From Pseudomonadales bacterium (GTDB taxonomy: Bacteria > Pseudomonadota > Gammaproteobacteria > Pseudomonadales > Halieaceae): a DNA stretch of 64,000 bases. The notes below the pieces were generated by a model, which was given only the letters and a program-made list of their open reading frames with translations, was not told the DNA's origin and made no database searches. Made by a program: the position numbers and the translations under genes. This document shows, in pieces, positions 23,923-31,588 of this stretch; position 1 is the first letter of the stretch; every line of letters starts with the position of its first letter. Location: positions 186,001-250,000 of the forward strand of contig JACKNN010000005.1 in the NCBI GenBank assembly GCA_024234855.1. The letters are read 5' to 3'.

Positions 23923-25380
23923 ATGTCCGACGGCATTCTTATAGGCGGCAACGAGGCCGGCCAGGTCAGCCTCAACCCGCGCTACGCCAACCGCCACGGC
24001 CTGGTGGCGGGCGCCACCGGCACCGGCAAGACTGTCACGCTGCAATGCCTCGCGGAGGGCTTTTCCGACCTGGGCGTGCCGGTATTCCTGGCGGATGTGA
24101 AAGGCGATATCTCCGGCATCAGCCAGGCCGGCTCGCCGCACCCGAAGGTAGACGAACGGGTGGCGAAGATCGGCATCGAACACTTCAGCCAGCGCGGCTA
24201 CCCGGTGGCATTCTGGGACCTGTTCGGGAAGCAGGGCACGCCGGTGCGTTCCACTATTTCCGAGATGGGGCCGCAGCTGCTGTCCCGCCTGCTTGAGCTG
24301 AACGACACCCAGGAGAGTGTGATGACCCTGGTGTTCGAGTTCGCGGACAACGAGGGCATGCTGCTGGTGGACCTCAAGGACCTGCGCACCACGCTCGAAT
24401 ACCTGGGCGACAACAGCAAGGAGCTGGGCACCGGCTACGGTGTGTCCAGGGCCTCGGTCAACGCCATCCTGCGCCGCCTGCTGATGCTGGAGCGCGAGGG
24501 CGGCGAATCATTCTTCGGCGAGCCGGCGCTGCAGCTGCAGGACTTCATGCAGACCAGCCGGGACGGGCGCGGCATCATCAATATCCTCGCAGCCGACCAG
24601 CTCATCATGAGCCCAAGGCTCTACTCCACCTTCCTGTTGTGGCTGCTGTCCGAGCTGTTCGAAAACCTGCCGGAGCTGGGCGATCCCGAACAGCCGGTAC
24701 TGGTGTTCTTTTTCGATGAGGCCCACCTGTTGTTCAATGATGCGCCAAAATCCCTGCTGGAGAAAATCGAACAGGTCGTGCGCCTGATCCGCTCCAAGGG
24801 CGTGGGCGTGTATTTCATCTCCCAGAGCCCCGGCGATATGCCCGACAGCGTACTGGCCCAGCTGGGCAACCGGGTACAGCACGCCCTGCGCGCCTATACC
24901 CCGAATGAGCAGAAGGTAGTGAAAGTCGCCGCCCAGTCGTTTCGCGCCAACCCCGGGCTCGACACCTTCAAGGCGATCACCGAACTGGGTGTGGGTGAAG
25001 CGCTGGTGTCGACCCTGCAGGACAAGGGTATTCCGGCGCCGGTACAGCGGGTGCTGGTCCGGCCACCCCACTCCCGCATGGGCAGGGCCACCGACGCCGA
25101 GCGCCAGGCCATCATGGCCACGGACATGAATATGAAACGCTACGGCCAGCCCTACGATCCCCGCTCAGCCCACGAGGTACTGCTGGAACGTACCGCGGCC
25201 AGGCAGAAGCAGCAGGAGCAGGCGGAAGCCCAGGAGCGGGCGGCAAAAGCACAACCACGCAGCGTTGGGCGCAGCCGCGAAAGCGCCTCCGAAGCGTTCT
25301 TCAAGAGCCTGGCCAGGGCCGCCGGCAGCAGTGTGGGGCGCAAGCTCTTTCGCGGTATTCTGGGTTCGCTGCTGAAATAG
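23923..25380 (+). CDS. HerA-like ATPase, DUF853 family
   Basis: 485 residues. The Walker A motif is GATGTGKT (about 29-36) and Walker B is VLVFFFDEAHLLF (about 259-271). The family features LADVKGDISGI, EMGPQLLSRLLELN and YFISQSPGDMPDSVLAQLGNRVQHALRAYTP are present; the last carries the sensor-like Gln and Arg region. The C-terminal tail is Lys/Gln/Glu-rich, followed by a hydrophobic end (RAAGSSVGRKLFRGILGSLL). DUF853 proteins are FtsK/HerA-superfamily ATPases, presumed hexameric DNA or peptide translocases; the cellular role is not settled. No NurA nuclease gene accompanies it. It is convergent with the DUF808 gene, five bases apart. Confidence 0.95.
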   Translation: MSDGILIGGNEAGQVSLNPRYANRHGLVAGATGTGKTVTLQCLAEGFSDLGVPVFLADVKGDISGISQAGSPHPKVDERVAKIGIEHFSQRGYPVAFWDLFGKQGTPVRSTISEMGPQLLSRLLELNDTQESVMTLVFEFADNEGMLLVDLKDLRTTLEYLGDNSKELGTGYGVSRASVNAILRRLLMLEREGGESFFGEPALQLQDFMQTSRDGRGIINILAADQLIMSPRLYSTFLLWLLSELFENLPELGDPEQPVLVFFFDEAHLLFNDAPKSLLEKIEQVVRLIRSKGVGVYFISQSPGDMPDSVLAQLGNRVQHALRAYTPNEQKVVKVAAQSFRANPGLDTFKAITELGVGEALVSTLQDKGIPAPVQRVLVRPPHSRMGRATDAERQAIMATDMNMKRYGQPYDPRSAHEVLLERTAARQKQQEQAEAQERAAKAQPRSVGRSRESASEAFFKSLARAAGSSVGRKLFRGILGSLLK

Positions 25381-25385
25381 CGGCT

Positions 25386-26339
25386 TCAATCCCCTGTCAC
25401 AGTGCCGCGCAGGCGTTGCCAGGCGCTAACCACCGCCAACACGGCGGCGCCAGCTATCACGCCGACCAGCATCGATACCAGCAGTGGGGTGGTCGCTGCC
25501 AGCAGCGGGCCGACGCCGGGCGCCGTGGCGGCCAGGCCCGTCACCAGGACACTCCAGTCGGCCAGCAGGTGAAAGCCATGCACCAGTATCCCGCCTCCCA
25601 CCAGAAACATGGCCACGGTGCCGACGATGCCCAGCGTTTTCATCAGCCAGGGCGCAAACGCCAGCAGGCGCGCACCGAACCAGCGCAGGAATCGCCGCCA
25701 GGCACCCTGCCCCGGGCGCGCTGCCAGGTAGACCCCGGCGTCATCCAGCTTGACGATGCCGGCCACCAGGCCATAGACACCCGCCGTCATGATGACGGCG
25801 ATTCCACACAGCACCAGTAGCTGGGTGACAAATATCTCATCGGCAACAATGCCCAGGGTGAGCACGATAATTTCCGCCGAGAGGATAAAATCCGTGCGAA
25901 TGGCGCCTTTTATCCTGTCCTTTTCATAGGCCACCAGGTCGACGGCGGGGTCCGCCACCTGTTGCAGCAGCTCCTCGCGGTGCGCGGCCTCGCCGTTGGT
26001 TTTATGCAGAAAGCTGTGCGCGAGCTTTTCAAAACCCTCGAAACACAGGTACAAACCACCCAGTACCAGTGCCGGGGTAATGGCCCAGCTCGCCAGGAGT
26101 GACAGTGCCAGGGCCGCCGGCACCAGGATAAGCTTGTTGCGAAAGGAACCCCTGGCCACAGCCCAGACCACCGGCAATTCGCGCTCCGCCCTGACCCCGG
26201 TCACCTTCTCGGCGTTGACCGCAAGGTCATCCCCGAGCACGCCCGCGGTTCTCCCCGCCGCCACCTTGGTCATGGCCGCCACATCGTCCAGCACCGCGGC
26301 GATGTCATCGAGCAGAAGCAACAGGCTACTACCTGCCAT
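25386..26339 (-). CDS. DUF808 family inner-membrane protein (YedI-like)
   Basis: 317 residues. The N-terminus MAGSSLLLLLDDIAAVLDDVAAMTKVAAGRTAGVLGDDLAVNAEKVTG is the family signature. It is followed by the conserved ELPVVWAVARGSFRNKLILVPAAL and several membrane helices (about 78-100, 160-180, 188-205, 240-265 and 285-305). Function is unknown. The start has GGAGATAG upstream. It lies 26 bases downstream of ppk1, on the same strand, so the two may be co-transcribed. Confidence 0.95.
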   Translation of the reverse strand: MAGSSLLLLLDDIAAVLDDVAAMTKVAAGRTAGVLGDDLAVNAEKVTGVRAERELPVVWAVARGSFRNKLILVPAALALSLLASWAITPALVLGGLYLCFEGFEKLAHSFLHKTNGEAAHREELLQQVADPAVDLVAYEKDRIKGAIRTDFILSAEIIVLTLGIVADEIFVTQLLVLCGIAVIMTAGVYGLVAGIVKLDDAGVYLAARPGQGAWRRFLRWFGARLLAFAPWLMKTLGIVGTVAMFLVGGGILVHGFHLLADWSVLVTGLAATAPGVGPLLAATTPLLVSMLVGVIAGAAVLAVVSAWQRLRGTVTGD

Positions 26340-26365
26340 GCGGTCTATCTCCTGTAGTCGGGCGA

Positions 26366-28510
26366 TTACTTCCCGGGCTTGCGCCTGCGCTTGGCGGAGT
26401 GATGCATTTCCGATTTCGGGTAGCGCGGCAGTTTGCCGGTGGCGAGGTAATCGTGGATTGTTTCCTGGGAGCGAATACGGGCACCCCGCCTGGCCCGCTT
26501 CACGTACTCGTTGGTCTGGTTCTGGTCGATGATGCGCGCCTTGACGTTATCGTACCACTGCTGGTCCAGGATGTTCTGGATGGTGCGCTGGGCATCGCGG
26601 TCGAAGATGGGGCACAAGACCTCCACCCGATAGTCCAGGTTGCGGGTCATCAGGTCGGCCGAACTGATCATGTAGCGCGGGTTCCCCCGATTGTAGAACA
26701 CATACACCCGCGGATGCTCGAGAAACCGATCGACAATACTAATCGCTTCGATGTTCTCCGATATGCCCTTCACACCCGGCAGCAGGGAGCACATACCGCG
26801 CACGATCAGGCGGATCTCCACACCGGCCTGGCTGGCCTCGTACAGCTTGGTAACCAGCACCTTGTCGACCAGATTATTGCACTTGAGCGTCATGCTGGCC
26901 CGGTAACCTGCGCGCGCGTTGGCGATTTCCTGTTCCATCAGGCTCAACAGCCCAGAGCGCATCGAATGTGGCGACACCAGCAACAGCCGGTAGTTATGGC
27001 GCCGGTAGTTGTACTGGAGAAAGTCGAAGACGTTGAACAGGTCCTTGCCCACATTCTGGTCGTAGGTGAGCAGCGTGAAGTCGGTATACACCTGCGCGGT
27101 TTTCTCGTTGAAATTGCCGGTGCCCACGTGGCTGTAATAGCGGCTGCTGATCCCCTCCTTGCGCTCGATCAGCAGCAGCTTGCTGTGTACTTTAAGGCCC
27201 TGGATGCCGAATATCACATTGATGCCGCTGTCCGTCAGGCGCTGGGCCCAGCTGATATTGGCGGCCTCGTCGAAGCGCGCGGCCAGCTCCACCACCGCCA
27301 GCACCCGCTTGCCGTTGTGCACGGCATTCACCAGTGCGTCGATGATGCGCGAATCCCGCGCAACCCGGTACAGGCAGATCTTTATATCGGTCACCTGCGG
27401 GTCCAGCGCTGCAGTCTTGAGCAGGTCGACGATATAGGCAAAGGGATGATAGGGGTAATACAGCAGCACATCCTTTTCCCGGATGGCGTCAAAAATACTG
27501 TCCTGCTCATCCAGCCTGGGTATGCGCACCGGCGGCAGCGGCTTGAACTCGAGAAACCTGGGGCCGACCCTGGGGAAGGACATGAAATCCTTGGAGTTGT
27601 GGTAGCGGCCCCCGGCGATCAGGCTGTCGTACTTGCCAAACCCGAAGCGGGCGCTGAGGTAGTCCAGCAGGCGCGTGGGCATTTCGGCGTCGTAGACCAT
27701 ACGCACCGCGTCCGCCTTGCGGCGCTTTTTCAGGCTGACTTCCATCTTGTCGATCAGGGTCTGGTCTATGCCCGTGTCGATGGACAGCTCCGCATCCCGC
27801 GAGAACTTGAAGCAGAAAGCATGGACCTCATCTGTCGGGATGACCCCGCGGAACATCTGCGGCAGGCAGGCCCTGATAATATTGTCCAGCACGATAAATA
27901 CCTTGCCACTCTTGCCCTTGCGCTTGGGTATTTCGATAAAGCGCGCCAGCCGGTCGGTGGGCACCTCCACCACGGCGTAGTTGTAGCTGTCACCGGACTT
28001 GATATCCACCGCCAGGTAGAGCGACTCATCGTTGAGGGCGGGAATGGGCTGGGAGTCACTCAGCAGGATGGGCTCCAGCTCGGGCAGTACGGTGCTGGTA
28101 AAATAGGCCTGCACCCAGGCCGACTGGCCCGGATCAAGCTGGGTTTCGTTGATCAGATAGATATGCCGCCCCCGCAGCTCCGTCAGCAACTCGAGATAGA
28201 TGCGGTCGAACTCTTTCTGCAGGTTGACGACGGCTTTCAGGATGGCTGTGAGCAGGTCCTTGGATTGTTGCTTGTCGCCACCGGCGGACATGGATATCAG
28301 GCGGCGCACCTCCGCTACCCGCACCCGGAAAAACTCGTCGAGGTTGTTGGAGAAAATACCCAGGTAACGCAGCCGGGCGATCAGCGGCATGCTTTTGTCC
28401 GCGGCTTCCTGCAGCACGCGCGCGTTGAAGGAGAGCCAGCTGAGCTCCCGCGGGGTGAACAGATCGTGGTCCAGCATATCAGCCAGGCGGATCTTTATCG
28501 GGTTGGCCAT
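26366..28510 (-). CDS. ppk1: Polyphosphate kinase 1
   Basis: 714 residues from the ATG at 28510; a GTG five codons upstream is less likely. All PPK1 domains are present: the N domain (FTPRELSWLSFNARVLQEAADKSMPLIARLRYLGIFSNNLDEFFRVRVAEV), the head domain, and the two PLD-like C domains. The phosphorylated histidine lies in GLKVHSKLLLI, and the second conserved motif is HVGTGNFNEKTAQVYTD. The enzyme makes long-chain polyphosphate reversibly from ATP at the inner membrane. The product ends in a basic tail (HHSAKRRRKPGK). No exopolyphosphatase gene is adjacent; DUF808 follows. A Pho-box-like element overlaps its leader. Confidence 0.98.
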   Translation of the reverse strand: MANPIKIRLADMLDHDLFTPRELSWLSFNARVLQEAADKSMPLIARLRYLGIFSNNLDEFFRVRVAEVRRLISMSAGGDKQQSKDLLTAILKAVVNLQKEFDRIYLELLTELRGRHIYLINETQLDPGQSAWVQAYFTSTVLPELEPILLSDSQPIPALNDESLYLAVDIKSGDSYNYAVVEVPTDRLARFIEIPKRKGKSGKVFIVLDNIIRACLPQMFRGVIPTDEVHAFCFKFSRDAELSIDTGIDQTLIDKMEVSLKKRRKADAVRMVYDAEMPTRLLDYLSARFGFGKYDSLIAGGRYHNSKDFMSFPRVGPRFLEFKPLPPVRIPRLDEQDSIFDAIREKDVLLYYPYHPFAYIVDLLKTAALDPQVTDIKICLYRVARDSRIIDALVNAVHNGKRVLAVVELAARFDEAANISWAQRLTDSGINVIFGIQGLKVHSKLLLIERKEGISSRYYSHVGTGNFNEKTAQVYTDFTLLTYDQNVGKDLFNVFDFLQYNYRRHNYRLLLVSPHSMRSGLLSLMEQEIANARAGYRASMTLKCNNLVDKVLVTKLYEASQAGVEIRLIVRGMCSLLPGVKGISENIEAISIVDRFLEHPRVYVFYNRGNPRYMISSADLMTRNLDYRVEVLCPIFDRDAQRTIQNILDQQWYDNVKARIIDQNQTNEYVKRARRGARIRSQETIHDYLATGKLPRYPKSEMHHSAKRRRKPGK

Positions 28511-28518
28511 CACGCTAC

Positions 28519-28536
28519 CTGTCACAAAACTGACAT
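28519..28536. promoter_or_regulatory. Pho-box-like direct repeat in the ppk1 leader
   Basis: CTGTCAC-AAAA-CTGACAT (plus strand) fits the Pho-box layout of two 7-mers spaced by four A/T bases, with one mismatch in the second 7-mer. It also reads as an inverted repeat TGTCA-N6-TGACA. It sits only nine bases before the ppk1 start and faces away from it, which is unusual for PhoB activation; repression or a chance match are alternatives. Upstream, CTGATAT (28636-28642) and ATATCAG (28660-28666) form another inverted repeat with a 17-base spacer. I see no gene in 28537-28815. Confidence 0.35.
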
Positions 28537-28815
28537 TTTAATGGGTTTTAAGCCTTGTTCGCGGCTTTTGACGGCAATTTAAACTACTTCCGCGCGCAAC
28601 AATAGCCTCGGCCCGCAAAAATGGGCGTAATACCGCTGATATCCCCAAAAAAGATTTTAATATCAGTCAGTTGGAAGAGGGCGCGGAGGGTGCTTGTCGC
28701 GCTGCTCGAGGTGGTACGGGTTCCCGCTTTTATCGCGTCCTTCTGACCGCCGGTTGCATCGGGCGATTGGATGCGCAGAGCGGGAATCCCGGGCACCGCC
28801 ACCAACTGGCGGACG

Positions 28816-29043
28816 TCACTCGTCGGCCGACAACAGTTCCAGGTGCCCCAGCAGGGCACAGAACTCATCCGCGGTAGCCACCATCCGTGCCTGCAGCTCG
28901 GGCAGCGCCGTCCCATGAGGCCTGCCGGCCAGCAGTCGCCGACCCTGCTCCACCAGGGCTGCCAGGGCGACCAACTCGAACTCGTTCAGCTCAAGCGTCA
29001 CTATCGTTCCATTTCTGTCGGTTGCCAGATCTACCGTCTTCAT
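28816..29043 (-). CDS. Small acidic protein, unrecognised
   Basis: 75 residues from the ATG at 29043: MKTVDLATDRNGTIVTLELN, then FELVALAALVEQGRRLLAG, ending in CALLGHLELLSADE. Predicted largely helical after a short beta hairpin. The layout (strand pair, then EL..L..lveqGr..l) resembles small conserved regulators or toxin-system antidotes only vaguely, and I assign no function. A longer in-frame reading to 29286 adds low-complexity basic sequence and is rejected. The ribosome site is weak (AGG about eleven bases upstream). Confidence 0.5.
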   Translation of the reverse strand: MKTVDLATDRNGTIVTLELNEFELVALAALVEQGRRLLAGRPHGTALPELQARMVATADEFCALLGHLELLSADE

Positions 29044-29297
29044 AACTTCGCAGCCTGCTCCCTGAAAAAGAGCCCGGTTGTTCCCCGGATACCGCTGGGG
29101 CCGGGCCAAGGTAGGGATCGCTGATGCCTCCGGGCCGCCCGGGGAGGGTCGGCGTTGGTGAGTACGGGGCAGATGATAGGTGAGGGGGCCGGTTGCAGAC
29201 ATGGCCGGCAGCGCCAAGTGCATGGGTGCGCGCGCCAATCGGGGAGTCATTCTAGAAGTGACATTAACTCCAGGCCACTTGCTCATGATTTACAGGC

Positions 29298-29335
29298 AAA
29301 AAAAAAGCCCGCAATACAGGATCTGTGCTGCGGGC
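29298..29335 (-). terminator. Intrinsic terminator of a minus-strand transcript
   Basis: On the minus strand GCCCGCA (29335-29329) pairs with TGCGGGC (29313-29307). An inner stem ACAG/CTGT lies within, and nine T follow immediately (29306-29298). It could end the USP transcript after a long 3' region, or end a separate small RNA. Confidence 0.85.
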
Positions 29336-29404
29336 CAATAGCCATATGCTTCGGGGCAGAAACATAGGCCAGGGGACGTGTTGCACGTCCGGGGAGGACG
29401 TGCA
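29298..29404 (-). ncRNA. Candidate small RNA with alternative hairpins, about 107 nt
   Basis: The 5' end is inferred from a sigma-70 promoter at 29411-29438 and the 3' end from the terminator. The first 30 nt contain three copies of the same heptamer in alternating sense: GCACGTCC (minus strand, 29403-29396), GGACGTGC (29390-29383) and CACGTCC (29380-29374). The middle copy can pair perfectly with either neighbour, closing loops TCCCC or CAA, so the two hairpins exclude each other. A weaker stem around 29341-29370 carries another C-rich loop. No convincing protein is encoded. It might instead be the 3' untranslated part of the USP mRNA. Confidence 0.45.
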
Positions 29405-29410
29405 CTTAGG

Positions 29411-29438
29411 AAGATAGACCGCGGTGGGCAGAATGCAA
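29411..29438 (-). promoter_or_regulatory. Sigma-70 promoter for the candidate small RNA
   Basis: On the minus strand TTGCAT (29438-29433) and TATCTT (29416-29411) are spaced by 16 bases. Transcription would begin near 29404, directly at the first hairpin. The element lies about 50 bases past the stop codon of the USP gene. Between, the sequence ATTTTTTT-AGTG-AAAAAAT-like forms an A/T hairpin near 29439-29457. Confidence 0.4.
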
Positions 29439-29485
29439 ATTTTTTTAGTGAAAAAATGTGAGGAAGTGCAAAAAGAAAACTGTCG

Positions 29486-30364
29486 TCAGGGTTTGACCGC
29501 CAGCACATCGGTCTTCAGGTGGCGCAATACCTTTTCGGCTGTATTGCCGAGCAGGCGGGCCTTGACCCCTTTGCGCCCCACGGTGCCCATCACCACGATC
29601 TGCGCGCCGACCTTGGCGGCCCGGCTGGCGATCACCCGCTCCACCGGCCCGCGTTTGCAGCGAAATGCACTGGCGGGGATATCACAGGCCTGCGCCAGCT
29701 CGGCGATCTGGGGGGCCATGGCGGCCTCGGCTTCACGGGCATAGGTGACGGGATCCACCAGGTCCAGGTCTGCCAGTAACACCGGGACCTCGATGGCCGT
29801 GATAATTTCCAGCTCAACCCCCAGGCCCGCCGCCAGCTGTTTGGCCATATCCAGCACCTTGCGGTTGAGGGCACGCTTGGCGGCCGTGTTGCTGGCGAGG
29901 TCCAGCGTGGCGAGCACCGGGCGAACCCGGTGCCACTTCTTCCTGGCAACGATAAGCACGGGCACGGGGCACTCGCGCAACAGTTGCCAGTCCAGGGAGG
30001 TGTGAACGATGGACTCGCTGCGGTGTCCGGTTTTGACCACGGCGAGATAGCGGCCGGGGGTGCAGTGCTTCTTGATCCAGCTGTGCAGGTCCTTTTCCCA
30101 CACCACCCTGAGTGCGACCTTCTGGCCGGCCTCGCCTGCGCCAGGGCACTTGTCGATACGGGCCTGGACCGTATCCCGACGCTGGTCCAACAGGCGCTTG
30201 CGCACCTGCGCTTTCTCCGCGGCACTGACATTCAAGCCGCCCAGCGACTCGTAGGTGAAGGCGACAACCTCTACCCCGAGACCCAGTTTGGCGGCGAGCG
30301 CCAACCCTCGCGGGGTGGCGGAGCATTTGCCCTCGATATCAGCTATGACTAACAGCTTGCCCAT
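29486..30364 (-). CDS. Tandem-domain universal stress protein (UspE-like)
   Basis: 292 residues in two USP domains. The first (1 to about 140) begins MGKLLVIADIEGKCSATPRGLALAAKLG and ends in DWQLLRECPVPVLIVARKKWHRVRPVLATLDL, the usual linker into domain two. The second ends MGTVGRKGVKARLLGNTAEKVLRHLKTDVLAVKP, which has the ATP-binding G-x2-G-x9-G-N/S-T pattern. The first domain lacks it. UspE-type proteins respond to stress and growth arrest in the cytoplasm. GGGGGA before the ATG and a -10 box at 30400-30405 support the start. Confidence 0.92.
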   Translation of the reverse strand: MGKLLVIADIEGKCSATPRGLALAAKLGLGVEVVAFTYESLGGLNVSAAEKAQVRKRLLDQRRDTVQARIDKCPGAGEAGQKVALRVVWEKDLHSWIKKHCTPGRYLAVVKTGHRSESIVHTSLDWQLLRECPVPVLIVARKKWHRVRPVLATLDLASNTAAKRALNRKVLDMAKQLAAGLGVELEIITAIEVPVLLADLDLVDPVTYAREAEAAMAPQIAELAQACDIPASAFRCKRGPVERVIASRAAKVGAQIVVMGTVGRKGVKARLLGNTAEKVLRHLKTDVLAVKP

Positions 30365-30399
30365 GAAATTTCCCCCGGATCGGTTGCAGGCTTCAGGGG

Positions 30400-30405
30400 A
30401 TTATA
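30400..30405 (-). promoter_or_regulatory. -10 box of the USP gene
   Basis: Reads TATAAT on the minus strand, 36 bases before the start codon. The -35 region at the proper distance is poor, so an activator may be needed. A TTGACC lies further upstream but is spaced too far (30 bases). Confidence 0.45.
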
Positions 30406-30483
30406 GGGACTCGGGCCGCCCAGACCACCACTTCAGGTCAAGAACCCGGCACTCAGCTCAAAAAGGTTGTCTGTAGGCCCGCC

Positions 30484-31536
30484 TCAGGGGCGGGACCCGG
30501 CAGCCAGGTGGGCGGCGTCTTTTTGCGCCTCGCGGTAGTCTGCGGGAGCGACGCCGGTCCAGCGCTTGAAGGCCCGCGAGAAGGTGCTGGGCTCGGAAAA
30601 TCCCAGCAGGTACGCGGTCTCTACCACGGAGCGGCCGGGGCTGAGCAGGTATTTGCGCGCCAGCTGCATGCGGGTGTCCTGCAGCAGGTCCTTGAAACTG
30701 GTGCCCTCCTCCCGAAGCTTGCGCTGCAGGGTGCGGTTGCTCATATGCAGGGCGCTGGCAATCTGCTGCTGGCCGGGCGGGCCATCGGGCAACCGCTCGA
30801 CAATCTTATCGACCACGTCCCGGGTCGCTGTTCGGGCGATGAAGCTGGAGAGATACGTTTGGGTGTGTTCATCGTTGATCCGTGCCAACAACGGGTCCCC
30901 CGTCACCAGCGGTTCCAGGATGTCCGAGCGGGACCATGTGATGCGGGTGCTGTCGGCGCCGAACTCCACCCGGCTGGACAGCAGGTACTCCCAGCGTTGC
31001 GGTTCCCTCGGAACAGGACGCTGCATCACGAGTTTCATCGGCGCCAGGAACTCCCCCAGCGTGAGCCGGCACATCCGGGTCACGATCCCTACGGCGTAAT
31101 CATGGGTCGCGTATACGACCTCGTTTTCCCGGGGATTCATGCCCAGGTGGAGGTGGATGTAATCGCCCTCCTCCTCGAGCCGCAGCACAATCCCGGTGCT
31201 CACCAGACGACCGAATCGCTGCAGCCGCACCAGACCATCGTACACCGTATCACTGGCCAGCCAGGCCAGCCCGAGGCTGTGCAGTACCTGCGGCTGCAAC
31301 TGCTCGGCGGCGAGCAGGCCGAAGGCCTCGTCCCCGGTGGCCGCCACGCAATGGTCCAGCAATCGCGCGAAGTCGCGCTGGCCGACCCGCCAGTCGGGAT
31401 TGGCGCCCCTGGCGAGGTCGATACCCACGTCCTCCGCTACCGCGAGCGGATCAACGCCCTGCTGACGCAATGCCTGCGCCACCGGCACAATAAAACTGCC
31501 GAGCAGTGAGTGATCACCTGTCGCGGTTGATTTCAT
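30484..31536 (-). CDS. AraC-family transcriptional regulator (OruR/ArgR-like, Arabinose_bd N-terminus)
   Basis: 350 residues. The long N-terminal effector domain includes GSFIVPVAQALRQQGVDPLAVAEDVGID and DFARLLDHCVAATGDEAFGL, typical of the arabinose-binding-domain regulator group. The C-terminal AraC DNA-binding domain has two helix-turn-helices: QQQIASALHMSNRTLQRKLREEGTSFKDLLQDTRMQLARKYL and SVVETAYLLGFSEPSTFSRAFKRWTGVAPADYR. In pseudomonads this group controls amino acid, fatty acid or aromatic catabolism. The target is unknown; the neighbouring SpmA-SpmB-like gene on the same strand, 52 bases upstream, could be co-transcribed. Confidence 0.92.
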   Translation of the reverse strand: MKSTATGDHSLLGSFIVPVAQALRQQGVDPLAVAEDVGIDLARGANPDWRVGQRDFARLLDHCVAATGDEAFGLLAAEQLQPQVLHSLGLAWLASDTVYDGLVRLQRFGRLVSTGIVLRLEEEGDYIHLHLGMNPRENEVVYATHDYAVGIVTRMCRLTLGEFLAPMKLVMQRPVPREPQRWEYLLSSRVEFGADSTRITWSRSDILEPLVTGDPLLARINDEHTQTYLSSFIARTATRDVVDKIVERLPDGPPGQQQIASALHMSNRTLQRKLREEGTSFKDLLQDTRMQLARKYLLSPGRSVVETAYLLGFSEPSTFSRAFKRWTGVAPADYREAQKDAAHLAAGSRP

Positions 31537-31588
31537 TGCTGCCGTGGCCTCCGGGGCAAAGAAGACGAATATACCACCGCTCGGCGCA

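Noticed and set aside
23923..25380. HerA-like ATPase as part of a HerA-NurA or HerA-SIR2 defence system
   Set aside because: The protein is of the widespread DUF853 type, and neither neighbour encodes a nuclease or SIR2/DUF4297 effector.
26399..28582. A very long open frame on the plus strand opposite ppk1
   Set aside because: It lies exactly antisense to a full-length PPK1 with every conserved motif. High GC third positions on the coding strand remove stop codons from the opposite frame, and the translation has no recognisable family.
29290..29508. Minus-strand open frame of about 70 residues after the USP gene
   Set aside because: It spans the terminator and the hairpin cluster, overlaps the USP stop and has no ribosome site; the non-coding reading explains the region better.
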